Below the pieces are notes generated by a model that made no database searches, was not told the origin of the DNA, and saw nothing but the letters and a program-made list of their open reading frames with translations. 64,000 bases of DNA from Bacteroidota bacterium (lineage in GTDB: Bacteria; Bacteroidota; Rhodothermia; Rhodothermales; UBA10348). The position numbers were made by a program, and so were the translations under genes. The stretch spans positions 18,815-82,814 of the forward strand of contig JADFHF010000014.1 in NCBI GenBank assembly GCA_022567305.1, given 5' to 3'. This document shows, piece by piece, positions 1-8,939 of the stretch; within the stretch, counting starts at the first letter, position 1; each line of letters opens with the position of its first letter.

Positions 1-1338
1 ATAACTTCCGACGAAACCGTCGTGCCCACCCGTGGATCGGACTGGTTTGACGGCGGGCGGTGGCTCGCGATCCACCGCCACACGTGGGATGCAGGACTCA
101 CGGACTTGAATGGCGCCTGGAACGCCTCTTTTACGGGTATTGCTCGAGCCAACGGGCTACTTCAGATTCTGGAAGAGTCGGGCAGCACCGATGACCAACT
201 GAAGGCGGAAATCCGGTTCCTTCGCGCTTGGTATTACTATACGCTGATGGATTTCTTCGGCAATATTCCTATCGTGGGTGACGACGAGTTTATCGTAGAC
301 CAAGACAATCCTCCCGCGAACGAGGCGCGTGCTACCGTATTCGATTTCGTCGAATCGGAAGTGGAGTTCGCACGTGACAATCTGCCTGCATCGTGGCCGA
401 GCTCTGGCTACGGCCGCGTAACGAAAGGCGCCGCAAGCGCCTTGCTCGCCAATATGTACTTGAATGCGGAGATCTTCAGGGGTACACTGACGGCGGGCGG
501 TATAACTAAAGGGTCCACGATGTGGCAGGAGGCGATTACGGCTGCCGATGCCGTCATCAATTCTGGTCAGTACAGCCTCTCGTCCTCGTACTTCGACAAT
601 TTTTCTCCGACAAACGAGAACTCTCCTGAACTCATCTTTGTCGTTGCAACCCTTCCGGTCGGAGGGCTTGGGATGAACTTCCAAATGCGTTCGCTGCACT
701 ACAATCAGTGGACGCCCTCTCCGTGGAACGGCTTCTCAACGATCGCGTCGGTGTACGCGAAGTGGGATGCAAATGATCTTCGGCGCCAGATATTCCTGGC
801 GGGTCCCCAGGTCAATCTCGAGACGGGGGAACCGGCTTTTGACCGTTCGGACAATCCCCTCGTTTTCGTTGAAACCTTCGGCAACATAGAGGACGCCACC
901 GAGGGCGAAGGGATCCGACCGCTGAAATTTCCTCCCGACCCCGCGCGTGCAGGTGGAGATAACGGAAACGATTACCCCTTCTTCCGGCTTGCTGAAATAC
1001 TCCTGATTAAGGCCGAAGCGATGAATGAATTGGGCGGTCCGTCAGGAACAGTGGTCGATTTGCTTAATCAGCTTCGTGAACGTGCATTTGAATTCGCAGA
1101 CTTCGTACCACTCAGCGCCGGTGATTTCACACAGTCCAGCCTGCGTGATTTCATTTTCGACGAACGAGTACGCGAGCTTGCGTTCGAAGCGAAACGTCGT
1201 CAGGACCTCATCCGCGCAGGGAAGTTTACGGAACCATGGGAGTTCAAGACTAATTTCGAGCCTTACCGCGTATTCTTCCCCATTCCACAGGTTCAGTTGG
1301 ACTCTAACCCGAATCTCATACAGAATCCGGGATACTAG
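1..1338 (+). CDS. SusD/RagB-family outer-membrane nutrient-binding lipoprotein (5' truncated by window edge)
   Basis: Surface lipoprotein that would cap a SusC-type TonB-dependent transporter and bind its substrate. The frame is open from base 1, so the signal peptide and roughly the first 100 residues lie upstream; the first possible start codon inside the window (GTG at 22) is not the real start. Family signatures are visible: LRAWYYYTLMDFFGN near residue 75 of the fragment, AEILLIKAEAMNELGG in the second half, and ERVRELAFEAKRRQDLIR near the C-terminus, followed by the usual tail ending NPNLIQNPGY. About 445 residues remain of a family that is usually 480-600. A susC partner is expected just upstream of the window. 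A strong terminator follows at 1381, so the next genes need their own promoter. The substrate cannot be read from the sequence. Confidence 0.93.
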   Translation: MTSDETVVPTRGSDWFDGGRWLAIHRHTWDAGLTDLNGAWNASFTGIARANGLLQILEESGSTDDQLKAEIRFLRAWYYYTLMDFFGNIPIVGDDEFIVDQDNPPANEARATVFDFVESEVEFARDNLPASWPSSGYGRVTKGAASALLANMYLNAEIFRGTLTAGGITKGSTMWQEAITAADAVINSGQYSLSSSYFDNFSPTNENSPELIFVVATLPVGGLGMNFQMRSLHYNQWTPSPWNGFSTIASVYAKWDANDLRRQIFLAGPQVNLETGEPAFDRSDNPLVFVETFGNIEDATEGEGIRPLKFPPDPARAGGDNGNDYPFFRLAEILLIKAEAMNELGGPSGTVVDLLNQLRERAFEFADFVPLSAGDFTQSSLRDFIFDERVRELAFEAKRRQDLIRAGKFTEPWEFKTNFEPYRVFFPIPQVQLDSNPNLIQNPGY

Positions 1339-1380
1339 GTGTAAATATGTAGCTGATCTGTGGGGCTGAGCCTCATTCTT

Positions 1381-1418
1381 AGGCTTGGCCGAACCTGTTC
1401 GGCCAAGCCTTTGTTTTT
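1381..1418 (+). terminator. Rho-independent terminator after susD
   Basis: A perfect 13-bp stem (AGGCTTGGCCGAA / TTCGGCCAAGCCT) with a CCTG loop is followed by TTGTTTTT. It ends the transcript of the SusD gene about 40 bases after the stop codon. Confidence 0.92.
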
Positions 1419-1562
1419 GCCAAGAAGCGGAATGGTCCACTTGGATCATCTATGATGGGCCGTTCTCTATTGGAACCGCCAAATGCGATCGGCGTCGACT
1501 CCCCGTACTCCCCGCGGGTTGACACGCAGCGTCGAAGAGTAACGACTCGTCGCAAAGCCGTC

Positions 1563-4500
1563 ATGTTCATGAGAATAAAAATTTCGTTATTTGGCCTGCT
1601 CACGGTCGTCGCGTGTTTAGAGACGGGGTGCCGCGGAGTCGTCGAGCCTTTCGAGAGCCTGGACGATACCGTCTTCACACTTCTTTCGCCGTCTGAAACC
1701 GGTCTCGATTTTACTAATCGACTGAACGACACCGAAGAATTCAACGTGTTTACGTACCGGAACTACTACAACGGAGGGGGTGTGGGAATTGCCGACCTCA
1801 ACGGAGATGGTCTCGCAGACGTTTATATGACCGCCAATCAACTTCCAAATCGACTCTACCTGAATCGGGGTGATTTCCGTTTCGAAGAAGTCTCCGAAAA
1901 GGCGGGTGTAACTGGACATCGGGGGTGGTCGACAGGAATTAGTATTGCAGATGTGAATTCAGACGGTCTCCTCGATCTATATGTATCCCATGCGGGCAAT
2001 GCCGATGGAGAGGAAACCGCCAATGAGCTTTTTATCAATTTGGGCGCAGATGAGAACGGAATTCCTCGCTTTGAAGAACGAGCAGCCGAATTCGGCCTGG
2101 CGGATGAGGGATACTCAACCCACGCTTCGTTTTTCGACTACGATCGCGACGGCGATCTGGATGTCTATGTGCTGAATAATTCGTTTCGGTCTGTTGACAG
2201 TTTCGGACTCAGAAATATCCGTCATATACGCGACGAACGTGGTGGAGACAAGCTGTATCGCAACGACGACGGCCATTTTGTAGACGTCACCGTGTCAGCG
2301 GGCATTTTCAGCAGCGAGATCGGATTCGGACTGGGCGTTACACTCGGTGACGTAAATCAGGACGGTTGGATGGACTTGTACATCTCGAATGATTTCTTCG
2401 AACGAGACTATCTCTACATCAATGCGGGCGACGGGACATTCGATGAACAACTCGAATCATGGATGGGGCACATCAGCCTGTCGTCCATGGGCGCAGATAT
2501 GGGGGACATCAACAACGACGGATTTCCTGAAATTCACGTCACAGATATGCTCCCGGAAAGCGATCGCCGCTTAAAACTGACCTCCTCCTTTGAGTCCTGG
2601 GACACGTATAGCGCCAAGCTACGAAATGATTACTATCACCAGTACATGCGCAATATGCTCCACTTGAACAACACGGACGGCACGTTTAGCGAGATCGGTG
2701 AACTGTCGGGAGTCTCCCGCACGGACTGGAGCTGGGGTTCTCTCGTTGCAGACTTCGATCAGGATGGTTTGAAGGACATCTTTGTAGCCAATGGCATTTA
2801 CAAGGATGTCACGAACCGGGACTTCATCGATTATTTTGCGAACGAAGAAACGATTCAGCGATTTGTCGAAGGCAAGGATCTAACATTTCTCAACCTCTTG
2901 GAGCGGATTCCTTCCGAGTCCATCCCGAATTATGCTTTCCGCAATGAAGGGAACCTGACTTTTGTGAACATAGGCGAAGAATGGGGCCTCGCAACCACAG
3001 GCTTCTCAAACGGGGCGGCATTCGGCGACCTCGACAATGACGGGGATCTCGATCTGGTCGTCAATAATGTCAATATGCCCGCCTTCGTTTATCGGTCCAA
3101 CGTGCGCCAACGCCTCTCGCCTAATTATCTCCAGGTTGAACTCGCTGGAAACAATGCGAATCGGTTCGGGATCGGTGCCAGAGTGACCCTTCATGTAGAT
3201 TCAGAACGGCTCGTTCTGGAGCAAACACCGATGCGGGGGTTCCAGTCGTCCGTAGACTATATCATGACATTCGGGTTGGGACTGCGCGACGCTATTGATT
3301 CGCTGACCGTCTCGTGGCCTGACGGATTATCGCAGACCGTACACGACGTAGAAATCAATCGGCGAATTCGATTGAGTCAGGACAATGCGACGGAAACGGC
3401 GGAAGCCGATCCAGCCCCGGTAAAAGCTCGTCTCTTTCGCGAGATTACGGATGAGCTGGATCTGGAATTCGTACATCACGAAAACAATTTTGTTGACTTC
3501 AACCGTGAGACCCTGATCCCGCGAATGGTCTCGACCGAGGGACCGCGTGTGGCCGTGGCCGATGTGAATGGCGATGGACTGGACGATTTCTTCATTGGTG
3601 GAGCCAAAGAATTCGCCGGCCACCTTTTCGTGCAGGTGCCTGGCAATCAATTCGTGTCGATCAGCGAGGAGACTTTCGAGCAGGACGCACTTTCCGAGGA
3701 TGTCGCCGCCGCATTCTTCGATGCGGACGGCGACGGAGATGTGGATCTTTTTGTGGCGAGCGGAGGCAATGAGTGGACCGAACTTGCGCCAGGTTTGCAA
3801 GATCGTCTCTATCTGAACGACGGATTGGGTCACATGACACGCGCCCTGGATGCGATTCCCCGGGTGTTCGAGAGCTCGTCCTCAGTACGGCCGAATGATT
3901 TCGACCGCGACGGCGATATCGATCTCTTTGTAGGTGGACGGCTTATCCCGTGGAAATACGGTCTTCCGACAAAGAGTCGGCTTTTGTCCAACCGAGGAGA
4001 CGGCACGTTCGAAGATGTCACGATGACTATTGCTCCCGCACTGACTGGGCTGGGCATGGTAACCGACGCGACCTGGGCGGATTATGATGCCGACGGGGAT
4101 GACGATCTGATTGTCGTCGGAGACTGGATGCCTATTCAAATTCTCGCTAACGACCATGGATCCTTCGTGCCGGTCGACGCCGGTCTTGGCCACACTGAAG
4201 GCTGGTGGACGCGTATCGAGGCTGCAGATCTGGATGGGGACGGAGACGTCGACCTGGTTGTAGGCAACTTCGGCCAGAACAATCGATTCAACGTTTCGCC
4301 TGCCACTCCGATCACGATGCATGTCAACGACTTCGATCGAAACGGCTGGATTGAGCAGGTGGTCTCGTTTTACCGCGGTGAGCGATCCTATCCGATGGCG
4401 CTACGGGGTGAATTGTCAAATCGTCTCAGCTTTTTGAAAAAAAAGTACACGGACTACGCAGGATTTGCTGAGCAAAGTGTGGAAGACATTTTCAGTAAAG

Positions 4501-4928
4501 AGCAACTAAGCGGGGCAGTCGTAAAAAGAGCGGTTACGCTCGAATCGGCCATTCTTCTGAATGAAGGAAATGGCAGGTTTCGTCGGATAAGTTTGCCGGT
4601 GGAGGCACAACTCGCTCCCGTCTTTGGCATCCTTATCAGTGACTTCAACAAGGATGCCATACCGGACATTCTGTTGGCCGGTAATTTCTTCGGCTTCGCC
4701 CCGCAATTTGGCAGAATGGACGCCAATTACGGCCTGCTCCTAGTTGGCAACGGCGATGGCACGTTTGAGTCCATTTCGTCGAAGAACTCTGGGTTCTCTG
4801 TTGCGGGCGAGACAAGAGATTTGGCTTCTTTGGAGATCGACGGCCATTCAGCGGTGCTTGTGGCAAAGAATGACGCTCGTCCCCAGTTTTTCCGGCTCAT
4901 GGGGAATTCGGAAAGTGTAAGGCAATGA
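1563..4928 (+). CDS. Large FG-GAP/VCBS-repeat lipoprotein with central UnbV/ASPIC domain
   Basis: Secreted beta-propeller-type protein of about 1121 residues. The frame is open from an ATG at 1452, but the ATG at 1563 (or 1569) starts a proper lipoprotein signal peptide: MRIK, a hydrophobic stretch, then Cys candidates in TVVAC or LETGC. I count 14 calcium-type loops of the form DxDxDGxxD, seven before and seven after a central UnbV/ASPIC domain at roughly residues 525-605 (NRFGIGARVTLH, PMRGFQSS and LTVSWPDG are recognisable). The repeats should form two propellers. Proteins of this build occur in Bacteroidota next to SusCD pairs and PAP2/haloperoxidase-like genes, as here (the next gene starts 102 bases downstream), but their biochemical role is not established. 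Binding of a carbohydrate or other ligand at the cell surface is inference. Confidence 0.9.
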   Translation: MFMRIKISLFGLLTVVACLETGCRGVVEPFESLDDTVFTLLSPSETGLDFTNRLNDTEEFNVFTYRNYYNGGGVGIADLNGDGLADVYMTANQLPNRLYLNRGDFRFEEVSEKAGVTGHRGWSTGISIADVNSDGLLDLYVSHAGNADGEETANELFINLGADENGIPRFEERAAEFGLADEGYSTHASFFDYDRDGDLDVYVLNNSFRSVDSFGLRNIRHIRDERGGDKLYRNDDGHFVDVTVSAGIFSSEIGFGLGVTLGDVNQDGWMDLYISNDFFERDYLYINAGDGTFDEQLESWMGHISLSSMGADMGDINNDGFPEIHVTDMLPESDRRLKLTSSFESWDTYSAKLRNDYYHQYMRNMLHLNNTDGTFSEIGELSGVSRTDWSWGSLVADFDQDGLKDIFVANGIYKDVTNRDFIDYFANEETIQRFVEGKDLTFLNLLERIPSESIPNYAFRNEGNLTFVNIGEEWGLATTGFSNGAAFGDLDNDGDLDLVVNNVNMPAFVYRSNVRQRLSPNYLQVELAGNNANRFGIGARVTLHVDSERLVLEQTPMRGFQSSVDYIMTFGLGLRDAIDSLTVSWPDGLSQTVHDVEINRRIRLSQDNATETAEADPAPVKARLFREITDELDLEFVHHENNFVDFNRETLIPRMVSTEGPRVAVADVNGDGLDDFFIGGAKEFAGHLFVQVPGNQFVSISEETFEQDALSEDVAAAFFDADGDGDVDLFVASGGNEWTELAPGLQDRLYLNDGLGHMTRALDAIPRVFESSSSVRPNDFDRDGDIDLFVGGRLIPWKYGLPTKSRLLSNRGDGTFEDVTMTIAPALTGLGMVTDATWADYDADGDDDLIVVGDWMPIQILANDHGSFVPVDAGLGHTEGWWTRIEAADLDGDGDVDLVVGNFGQNNRFNVSPATPITMHVNDFDRNGWIEQVVSFYRGERSYPMALRGELSNRLSFLKKKYTDYAGFAEQSVEDIFSKEQLSGAVVKRAVTLESAILLNEGNGRFRRISLPVEAQLAPVFGILISDFNKDAIPDILLAGNFFGFAPQFGRMDANYGLLLVGNGDGTFESISSKNSGFSVAGETRDLASLEIDGHSAVLVAKNDARPQFFRLMGNSESVRQ

Positions 4929-5030
4929 CCGAACGTACTCGCGTGTAACAAAGACCAGGACCTCATGAACTTCAGTATTTATCCTGAGTGAACTTTTGTT
5001 CAGCGTAACAAGGTTAACATTATCGATACG

Positions 5031-6392
5031 ATGAAAGCGTTACCTCGAAAATGGGCAGGTCTCCTGGTGCTCGTCGTTCTGACCGGATGCGCGGACGACG
5101 GCACGGAGTACCGGACGAGGGTCTCCGATCCGGAGCTCCTGCATAGTACGGTCAAGAAACTCACCGATATTACGGTGCATGACATCTTCAGCCCGCCCCA
5201 TGCGAGTCGAGCGTATGTGTATTCTTCCATTGCTGCATATGAGGCCCTCGTTCCGTCATTACCGCAATACCGCACGCTCGCAGGGCAGCTCAACGAGCTG
5301 CTCCCTATCCCCGAACCAGATTCCGAGACAGAAATAATCCCCGAGATCGCCAGCCTTCACGCCTTCGCGGCCGTAGCGCGAGAAATGGTCTTCTCCCAGT
5401 CTGAGATCGACGCCTTCGTCGCGGATCTGGACCAAAACCTTCGGTCTCTAGGAATACCGCGACAGATCTTTCAGTCTTCCGTTGATTACGGGAGCCAAGT
5501 AGCCCGGCATATTCTCGCCTGGGCTGGAACGGACAATTACAAAGAGACCAGAAGTAGTTCCAAGTATGAAGTGACGGATGATCCTGCGAGGTGGGTTCCG
5601 ACTCCTCCAGCGTACCTGGACGCCATTGAGCCCTCCTGGAACGAATTGAGGCCGTTCGTCATGCACTCTACCGACCAGTTCAAACCCTCGCCTCCTACTC
5701 CTTACGATTCGCGGGAGAACAGTGTTTTTTACGAAGAGGCGTATGACGTCTATGAAACACATCAGAATCTGGATGAGGAACGAACCGAAATCGCTGCTTT
5801 CTGGGACTGCAATCCGTATGTGATGCATACCAGTGGGCATGTGATGTTCGCGACCAAGAAAGTGACACCCGGGGGCCACTGGATGGGCATAGCCACCATC
5901 GCCAGCCGGCTTGACGGAGCCGATTTTGCGAAATCAGCGTTGATTTACGCGAAAACATCCATCGCCCTGGCGGACGGCTTTATTTCCAGTTGGGACGAGA
6001 AGTACCGGAGCGATCTGGTCAGGCCGGAGACGTACATCAATCGGTTCATCGATGAAGACTGGGTGCCCGTCCTTCAGACGCCGCCCTTTCCCGAGCACAC
6101 GAGTGCCCATAGCGTGATCTCAACGGCGGCTGCCCTCGTCCTCACAGATATTTTCGGTCCGGACTTTGAGTTTGACGACACGACAGAGCTCGAATTCGGG
6201 CTTCCCATGCGATCATTCTCCTCCTTCATCGAGGCCTCCGAGGAGGCAGCCATCAGCAGACTGTACGGAGGAATCCACTATCGGCCCGCCATCGTGGAGG
6301 GTATCGTGCAAGGTCGCGGGGTGGGCCGGCTTGTTCTCGAGCGTGCGAACATGGATGGAGAGCGATTGGCCGAAGTCGTCGAACTCGAGTGA
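5031..6392 (+). CDS. Vanadium-dependent haloperoxidase / PAP2-superfamily lipoprotein
   Basis: A lipoprotein (MKALPRKW, hydrophobic segment, lipobox LTGC) of 453 residues with the three-part active site of the acid phosphatase/vanadium haloperoxidase superfamily: K-x6-RP in KYRSDLVRPE (about residues 323-332), a SGH-like box in FPEHTSAHS (about 354-362), and SRxxxGxH in SRLYGGIHYRP (about 408-418). All phosphate/vanadate-binding Lys, Arg, Ser and His positions are present. Deviations are Ala for Gly in S-G-H and Ala where an acidic residue often follows the last His. The enzyme could be a haloperoxidase or a phosphatase; the sequence does not decide. It follows the UnbV-domain gene and precedes the plug-domain gene on the same strand, consistent with one surface-associated locus. 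Confidence 0.85.
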   Translation: MKALPRKWAGLLVLVVLTGCADDGTEYRTRVSDPELLHSTVKKLTDITVHDIFSPPHASRAYVYSSIAAYEALVPSLPQYRTLAGQLNELLPIPEPDSETEIIPEIASLHAFAAVAREMVFSQSEIDAFVADLDQNLRSLGIPRQIFQSSVDYGSQVARHILAWAGTDNYKETRSSSKYEVTDDPARWVPTPPAYLDAIEPSWNELRPFVMHSTDQFKPSPPTPYDSRENSVFYEEAYDVYETHQNLDEERTEIAAFWDCNPYVMHTSGHVMFATKKVTPGGHWMGIATIASRLDGADFAKSALIYAKTSIALADGFISSWDEKYRSDLVRPETYINRFIDEDWVPVLQTPPFPEHTSAHSVISTAAALVLTDIFGPDFEFDDTTELEFGLPMRSFSSFIEASEEAAISRLYGGIHYRPAIVEGIVQGRGVGRLVLERANMDGERLAEVVELE

Positions 6393-6524
6393 ACCGTCGA
6401 ACGGACATGAAGCGGGATTAGGTCATTCCTGTGTGCCCCAGAAACCGACACCGATAGATCGGGTACCAGGCTGTCAGCGATCCCGCAATATTATGCGTTC
6501 CAGTGAGCGCGGGGGTGGACCAAG

Positions 6525-7019
6525 GTGGCAACTATCTTCTACAGCCTCCGAAGTTGTGCCTTCCTAGCCATAGTCCTACTCCTCGGAGTAGGATGCGCGA
6601 CTTCAAGCGAAGCGACTAAGTCTGACGCACCTGAAGGTGTATCGATCGGGTACGGGGATCAAGATAGAGACGATGTCCAAGGGGCCGTGACCAGTGTGGA
6701 CATGGATGAGTCTGCGCGAAAAACTGCTCGAACCGTAGCCGAGATTCTCCGTGGACGTGTGTCGGGAGTCACCGTATTGCCAGCCCCTGGCGGAGGACTG
6801 CAGATTCGAATCCGTGGCGCCGCATCGTTTGCTCGGAACGCTTCTCCACTTTACATCGTCGATGGGATGCCCGTCCAAGCAGACCGAGATGGAACACTCA
6901 CGATGTTGAATCCCTTTGACATCGAATCGATTTCGGTTCTGAAAGATGCTTCAGCAACGGCGATTTACGGCATGCGCGGAGCCCACGGTGTCATCATCAT
7001 AAAGACGAAGATCAGGTAA
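6525..7019 (+). CDS. Stand-alone TonB-receptor plug-domain lipoprotein
   Basis: A 164-residue lipoprotein starting at GTG, with a hydrophobic signal and the lipobox LGVGC (Cys24). After a linker, residues of about 65-162 are a TonB-dependent receptor plug domain: VSGVTVLPAPGGGLQIRIRG, then YIVDGMPV, then DIESISVLKDASATAIYG and GVIIIKTK at the C-terminus. There is no beta-barrel after it and no frameshift that would connect to one: the frame stops cleanly after the last plug strand and the next gene is a symporter. It is therefore a whole small protein, not a broken receptor, as far as can be seen. It may interact with a SusC barrel or with TonB; this is inference. The GTG start is chosen because it gives a complete signal peptide. 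Confidence 0.85.
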   Translation: MATIFYSLRSCAFLAIVLLLGVGCATSSEATKSDAPEGVSIGYGDQDRDDVQGAVTSVDMDESARKTARTVAEILRGRVSGVTVLPAPGGGLQIRIRGAASFARNASPLYIVDGMPVQADRDGTLTMLNPFDIESISVLKDASATAIYGMRGAHGVIIIKTKIR

Positions 7020-7253
7020 CCCTGACTGTCTTGCTGGGTGGGAGAAGACGCCCGGACAGTTCCCATAGGGCTTTTCTTAGACCGATACTCCATCGGCTAA
7101 TTTTGTATACTCTCGTCGCCCCTTCCTGGATGATCGTGTTATCCTGGGTTTGAAATTCTCGCGATCCGGAGCATGCCAGATGGTATGAGTCCGGCCCGGT
7201 CTGCATCGAATCTGGCAACTGTCTTCCCGACTATGGAATCGATCTGAGCTACC

Positions 7254-8909
7254 ATGCCAGAGTTTACACTGCATGCTGTCGACTTGGTAATGGTCGGTCT
7301 TTACGTTGTCTTTATCATAGCCGTCGGGTTTTACGTATCAAAGAGAGCCAGTACGACCGATGATTATTTTCTTGCTGGTCGAACGCTTACCTGGTGGCTC
7401 ATTGGCTTCTCTCTGTTTGCCTCCAACGTCTCTTCGAGCACGCTGGTTGGGCTTTCCTCGAGCGCTTACAGTACGGGTATTGCCGTCTATAATTATGAAT
7501 GGATGGCGGCGCTCGTTTTAGTCGTCTTCATCGTCTTCTTTCTACCTTTCTATCTCAGATCACGCGTTTTCACCCTGCCGGAGTTTCTCGAGCTGCGCTT
7601 CGACGGACGCTCTCGGTATTACGTCTCGGGTGTGATGGTCTTGATGAATATCGCTATAGACACGGCAGCAGCGCTTTACGCCGGATCCCTCGTCGTGCAG
7701 ATACTGTATCCAGAGTTGCCGCTATGGATTGCCGTCGTCATTCTTGGCGCACTGGCAGGACTCTACACCGTAGCAGGCGGTCTGAAAGCAGTCGTTTATA
7801 CGGACGCTGTTCAAGCCGTTCTGCTTTTGCTAGGCTCGCTCATTGTTGCCTGGCTTTCCTTTGAGGCAATCGGCTCTTGGAGCGCCGTCACAGCCGTAGT
7901 CCCAGAATCGGACCTAAGCCTCATCATGCCTGCTGACGATCCCTCCCTACCATGGCCTGGCCTCTTGACCGGAGTCTTCCTACTCGGGTTCTACTTTTGG
8001 GGTACTAATCAATTCATGGTGCAGCGGATGCTTGGCGCAAAAGACCTCAATCACGGTAGATGGGGGGCACTTTTTGCTGGATTCCTAAAGCTCACGGTCA
8101 TTTTTATCATGGTGCTTCCAGGAATATTCGGGCGGTTGCTGTACCCGATCGAACAGTATCCAGCGCTTGTCAACTCTGACCTGATTTTCCCGATCATGAT
8201 GTTCGATCTCCTTCCGGTGGGCATTCGCGGATTGATTATTGCCGCGCTCGTGGCGGCTATCATGTCGAGTGTAGACTCAACGCTCAATTCTGCCTCCACA
8301 CTGGTCACAATGGACTTCGTGAAGAAGCTGCGTCCGACGATCGGTAATCGAGGCCTCGTGGTAACCGGTCGGATCGTTACCTTTGTTTTCATGGCTCTCG
8401 CTATAATCTGGGCGCCCAACATTGCCAAATTTCCAAATCTTTGGACCTATCTACAGGCTGTGTTGGCCTACCTAAGCCCTCCTATCGTGGCGTGTTTCAT
8501 TGTCGGCGTATTTTGGAAGCGGGCGAGTCGGAATAGCGCTTTTGCGGCGTTGATCGCCGGTCACTTCGTAGCTGCTGTCGTTTTTCTTGCCGTCTTAAGC
8601 AATAGACTGATTGTACAGACGGGAGTGCTCTCCGCGGAACAGCTTAACCTCGTAGACTCTGGAGTCCCTGTGATTCATTTCCTTTATCTAGTGCCCCTGC
8701 TGCTTCTTGTCAGCATCGGTGTGATGGTAATCACCAGCCTATACTCAGGAAAACCAGATCCGGAACAGATCGATCAGCTAACATGGTCGCCTGAATTCTT
8801 CCGCGCTGAAACAGCCGAATTGAAGGAACTTCCGTGGTATCAGAACTATCGGATTCTTGCGGTTGGGATGTTGATCCTGATCGCCGTTTTCGTCGGGATA
8901 TTCTGGTAG
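7254..8909 (+). CDS. Sodium:solute symporter (SSS family)
   Basis: An inner-membrane transporter of 551 residues with about 13-14 hydrophobic helices, driven by a sodium gradient in this family. Visible family features are YFLAGRTLTWWLIGFSLFAS at the end of helix 1 and start of helix 2, TLPEFLELRFDGRSRYY after helix 3, LAGLYTVAGGLKAVVYTD and VQAVLL in the middle, and GIRGLIIAALVAAIMSSVDS near helix 8-9. It resembles the glucose/galactose (SGLT-like) branch, but the substrate is not certain. It lies 30 bases upstream of a second, different SSS gene, so the two are probably co-transcribed, and a PfkB kinase sits at the far end of the pair; import followed by phosphorylation is a reasonable inference. 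Confidence 0.92.
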   Translation: MPEFTLHAVDLVMVGLYVVFIIAVGFYVSKRASTTDDYFLAGRTLTWWLIGFSLFASNVSSSTLVGLSSSAYSTGIAVYNYEWMAALVLVVFIVFFLPFYLRSRVFTLPEFLELRFDGRSRYYVSGVMVLMNIAIDTAAALYAGSLVVQILYPELPLWIAVVILGALAGLYTVAGGLKAVVYTDAVQAVLLLLGSLIVAWLSFEAIGSWSAVTAVVPESDLSLIMPADDPSLPWPGLLTGVFLLGFYFWGTNQFMVQRMLGAKDLNHGRWGALFAGFLKLTVIFIMVLPGIFGRLLYPIEQYPALVNSDLIFPIMMFDLLPVGIRGLIIAALVAAIMSSVDSTLNSASTLVTMDFVKKLRPTIGNRGLVVTGRIVTFVFMALAIIWAPNIAKFPNLWTYLQAVLAYLSPPIVACFIVGVFWKRASRNSAFAALIAGHFVAAVVFLAVLSNRLIVQTGVLSAEQLNLVDSGVPVIHFLYLVPLLLLVSIGVMVITSLYSGKPDPEQIDQLTWSPEFFRAETAELKELPWYQNYRILAVGMLILIAVFVGIFW

Positions 8910-8939
8910 TCGTTCCGGATCAACAAGCCCGTATGTGAC

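Noticed and set aside
1452..1562. N-terminal extension of the UnbV lipoprotein gene
   Set aside because: The 37 extra residues precede a complete lipoprotein signal peptide, so a start at 1563 or 1569 is more likely.
7023..7057. ACTGTC/GACAGT hairpin after the plug lipoprotein gene
   Set aside because: Short stem with a long inner loop and no T-run; not called as a terminator.
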